Of a stretch of 64,000 nucleotides of DNA, positions 62,219-64,000 are shown piece by piece. Below the pieces are notes generated by a model. The model did no database searches. It worked only from the letters and a program-made list of their open reading frames with translations, and was not told where the DNA came from. Numbering within the stretch: the stretch's first letter is position 1; every line of letters begins with the position of its first letter. The position numbers were made by a program, and so were the translations under genes. The DNA comes from Ignavibacteriales bacterium (GTDB taxonomy: Bacteria > Bacteroidota > Ignavibacteria > Ignavibacteriales > Melioribacteraceae). The stretch is from assembly GCA_026390795.1 (NCBI GenBank), contig JAPLFG010000003.1, forward strand, positions 372,001-436,000, written 5' to 3'.

Positions 62219-64000
62219 ATGGCAAAACATCTGAAGTACCTTATCTTTCTATCAGCTTTACTGCAAAATTTGTTATTAGCTCAAATCAAAGTTATCTCCC
62301 TTCCGCAAAATACGAACGGTATTTTTGATCCGGTCTTTTTTGATAGGAATGAATATCGGAATGTTGAGCTGCTAAATTCAGGCTGGCAAGTATACAGTGA
62401 AAGCGATAGTGAGAAAAAAATAACTGTTTCGATCCCCGCAATTTTTGAAGGGGAAGAATCTCTTATTTTTGAGAAGAATGTAAAATTCACTGAAAAGCAG
62501 CTTCAAAATTCTCAACTTGTTTTAGGATTTTTAGGATTAAACTATTCTGCTGAAATTTCTATTAACGGATACAATATTTACAAACATTCAGGCGGCTCGT
62601 ATCCGTTTGAGGTTTCACTTCCTAAAGACATTTTAAAAGAGAATTCCATTATTTCTGTAAAAGTAAGTTCAAAACTTAATTCGGAAAATTCCATTCCTTC
62701 AACACAACGATTTTTGTTCCCAAGTCTGAGCGGCGGTATTTTTAGAGATGTTTATATAAAAACTGTTGCTCCACTTCATATATCTTCCAATTCATATACG
62801 TATTCATTTGATCAAACTCTAAGTAGAACATACATAAATTTCAAAATTGGGATTGAAAATTCATCGTTCCAAAAATCTTCTCAAGTTTCTCAATCAAAAG
62901 AAATAATTGTTCGCGTAAATTTAATACCTAACGGTTCTGCAGCAGCTCAAGCAAAAGGAGATTTTGTAGAAACAATTTCTTCAGAAAATAACGAATCGAA
63001 TATCCGTCTAGAATTAATTAATCCGCTGTTATGGTCTCCGCAATCGCCAAATTATTATTTATGCGAAGTTACTCTGATTAGCAACGGATTAGTAATAGAT
63101 AAAAACGTCAAGCAGATTTCTTTTTATCAAATCAATAAAGATGAGAAGAATTTCCTTCTAAACGGAAATCCATTTGTTCTTCAAGGGACCACTTATCTCT
63201 ACGATGAATCTTCTCTCCGGCAAATGAATGGATACGACAAAATTAAAGATGATTTGACTCTCATTAAAAATACCGGATTTAATTCTGTAAGATTTTCAAA
63301 AAGCTACCCAAATCCTTATGCAATGAAACTTTGCCAGGAGCTCGGCTTATTTGCAATGGTTGAGTTACCGCTGAATTCTGTTCCGGAAGATCTTTTAGCT
63401 CTGAATGATTTTCAACTTCATACCATCCAACTTTTAAAATCGATGGTATCAAGCTACTCTGAATACGGCAACACAATATTAGCTGGCGTTGGTTCTTCAT
63501 TGCTTCCCAATTCCGTCATAACACAAAATTTTCTTTCGCGTGTTGCCGGCTCAATACGGGATAAAGGATTTTTCACTTACGCTTCTTTTGTAGGAGTTCC
63601 AATCACACCGGTTGAAGCAATAGATTTTTACGGTGTCGAATTATATTCTCCCCTTATTGCAAACATTAAAGAAGAACTTCAAAAAGGAATTGATGCGCTT
63701 GGCAAGAATTCGATCTTTGTAAGTGAAGTAACCTACCCTAACTACAAAGGCAATCAAAGCGGTTACTTGACAAAATATTCATCGGACGCTCAAGCAAAAT
63801 ATTTTAGCGTATTAATTGATCTAACAAGAGAATTAAAAATTTCCGGCTTCTTCATTAATTCACTCTGTGACTACAAAGGAGAATTTGCTTCTCTATACGG
63901 CAGTTATTCAGAAAATGGATTTTATAAATTTGGTATTCTTGATTATGCGCGCAACCTTAATGGTATCGGCTATAAAGTAATAGCCGCAAAATTGGGCAAC
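62219..64000 (+). CDS. GH2-like exported protein, probably not a standard glycosidase (3' truncated by window)
   Basis: The frame from ATG 62219 stays open for 594 codons to the window edge. A signal peptide (KYLIFLSALLQNLLLA) is followed by a galactose-binding-like sugar-binding domain (~35-180), an Ig-like domain (~185-300) and the start of a TIM barrel. The order and the motif 'VRFSKSYPNPYAMKLCQELGLFAMVELPL' (quoted in part at ~355-385) match glycoside hydrolase family 2. The barrel has a nucleophile-like 'SIFVSEVTYP' but the acid/base 'NE' expected after 'ILAGVGSS' is missing. It could be a degenerate, non-catalytic relative. It has its own promoter. Confidence 0.72.
   Translation, partial: MAKHLKYLIFLSALLQNLLLAQIKVISLPQNTNGIFDPVFFDRNEYRNVELLNSGWQVYSESDSEKKITVSIPAIFEGEESLIFEKNVKFTEKQLQNSQLVLGFLGLNYSAEISINGYNIYKHSGGSYPFEVSLPKDILKENSIISVKVSSKLNSENSIPSTQRFLFPSLSGGIFRDVYIKTVAPLHISSNSYTYSFDQTLSRTYINFKIGIENSSFQKSSQVSQSKEIIVRVNLIPNGSAAAQAKGDFVETISSENNESNIRLELINPLLWSPQSPNYYLCEVTLISNGLVIDKNVKQISFYQINKDEKNFLLNGNPFVLQGTTYLYDESSLRQMNGYDKIKDDLTLIKNTGFNSVRFSKSYPNPYAMKLCQELGLFAMVELPLNSVPEDLLALNDFQLHTIQLLKSMVSSYSEYGNTILAGVGSSLLPNSVITQNFLSRVAGSIRDKGFFTYASFVGVPITPVEAIDFYGVELYSPLIANIKEELQKGIDALGKNSIFVSEVTYPNYKGNQSGYLTKYSSDAQAKYFSVLIDLTRELKISGFFINSLCDYKGEFASLYGSYSENGFYKFGILDYARNLNGIGYKVIAAKLGN

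Overview
The window looks like a chromosomal segment from an Ignavibacteriota/Chlorobi-type member of the Bacteroidota superphylum. The evidence is a fused LpxC-FabZ, a TonB receptor with an STN domain beside FecR and FecI-like genes, TlpA thioredoxins, a two-gene heptose kinase/adenylyltransferase, and promoters whose -10 often reads TAxxTTTG. Unlike typical Bacteroidetes, many genes have clear GGAGG-type Shine-Dalgarno sites, and TTG starts are frequent. The DNA is AT-rich. I saw no rRNA, tRNA, CRISPR array, prophage or insertion sequence.

Layout. (1) 1-21.3 kb, plus strand: a long, often overlapping envelope-biogenesis run (uppS, bamA, two ompH/skp genes, lpxD, lpxC-fabZ, lpxA, a lipoate ligase, a beta-propeller protein, heptose kinase and adenylyltransferase, tamB, rnr). 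It ends with a large metallopeptidase/TolB-propeller/Omp85-barrel fusion and a strong terminator. (2) 21.3-29.6 kb: an FmdB-like zinc ribbon (minus), a lipoprotein, then information-processing genes prs-rplY-pth, rpsF-ssb-rpsR-rplI and secD-secF. (3) 29.7-39.9 kb, minus strand: a small membrane protein, a CLC channel with CBS domains, two TlpA-type thioredoxin lipid-side proteins, a TonB-dependent receptor, FecR and a FecI-like sigma factor. (4) 40.2-49.8 kb: a dense signalling block with three SpoIIE/PP2C phosphatases, an RsbW-like kinase, two STAS antagonists, an ECF sigma factor and an unknown membrane protein. (5) 49.9-55.6 kb: purA, an orphan histidine kinase, dCMP deaminase, ppk1. (6) 55.6-59.7 kb, minus strand: a ferrous-iron operon with a membrane-anchored DtxR/FeoA protein, a two-gene FeoB and an outer-membrane barrel. 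(7) 59.9-64 kb: mrp, a NifU-like protein, tpiA and a truncated GH2-like protein.

How the genes work together. Region 1 builds the outer membrane: undecaprenyl carrier, lipid A, heptose precursors, and insertion of barrel proteins by BamA, with periplasmic chaperones and TamB. Region 3 resembles a cell-surface signalling circuit (receptor to FecR to sigma factor) with extracytoplasmic thiol-disulfide proteins. Region 4 is a partner-switching circuit: phosphatases would dephosphorylate STAS proteins, which would then capture the RsbW-like kinase. It sits directly downstream of an ECF sigma gene whose upstream DNA matches the sigma-E promoter consensus exactly. This block, together with the peptidase/propeller/Omp85 fusion, is the best candidate for undescribed biology here. 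Functions are inferred from motifs and gene order only.
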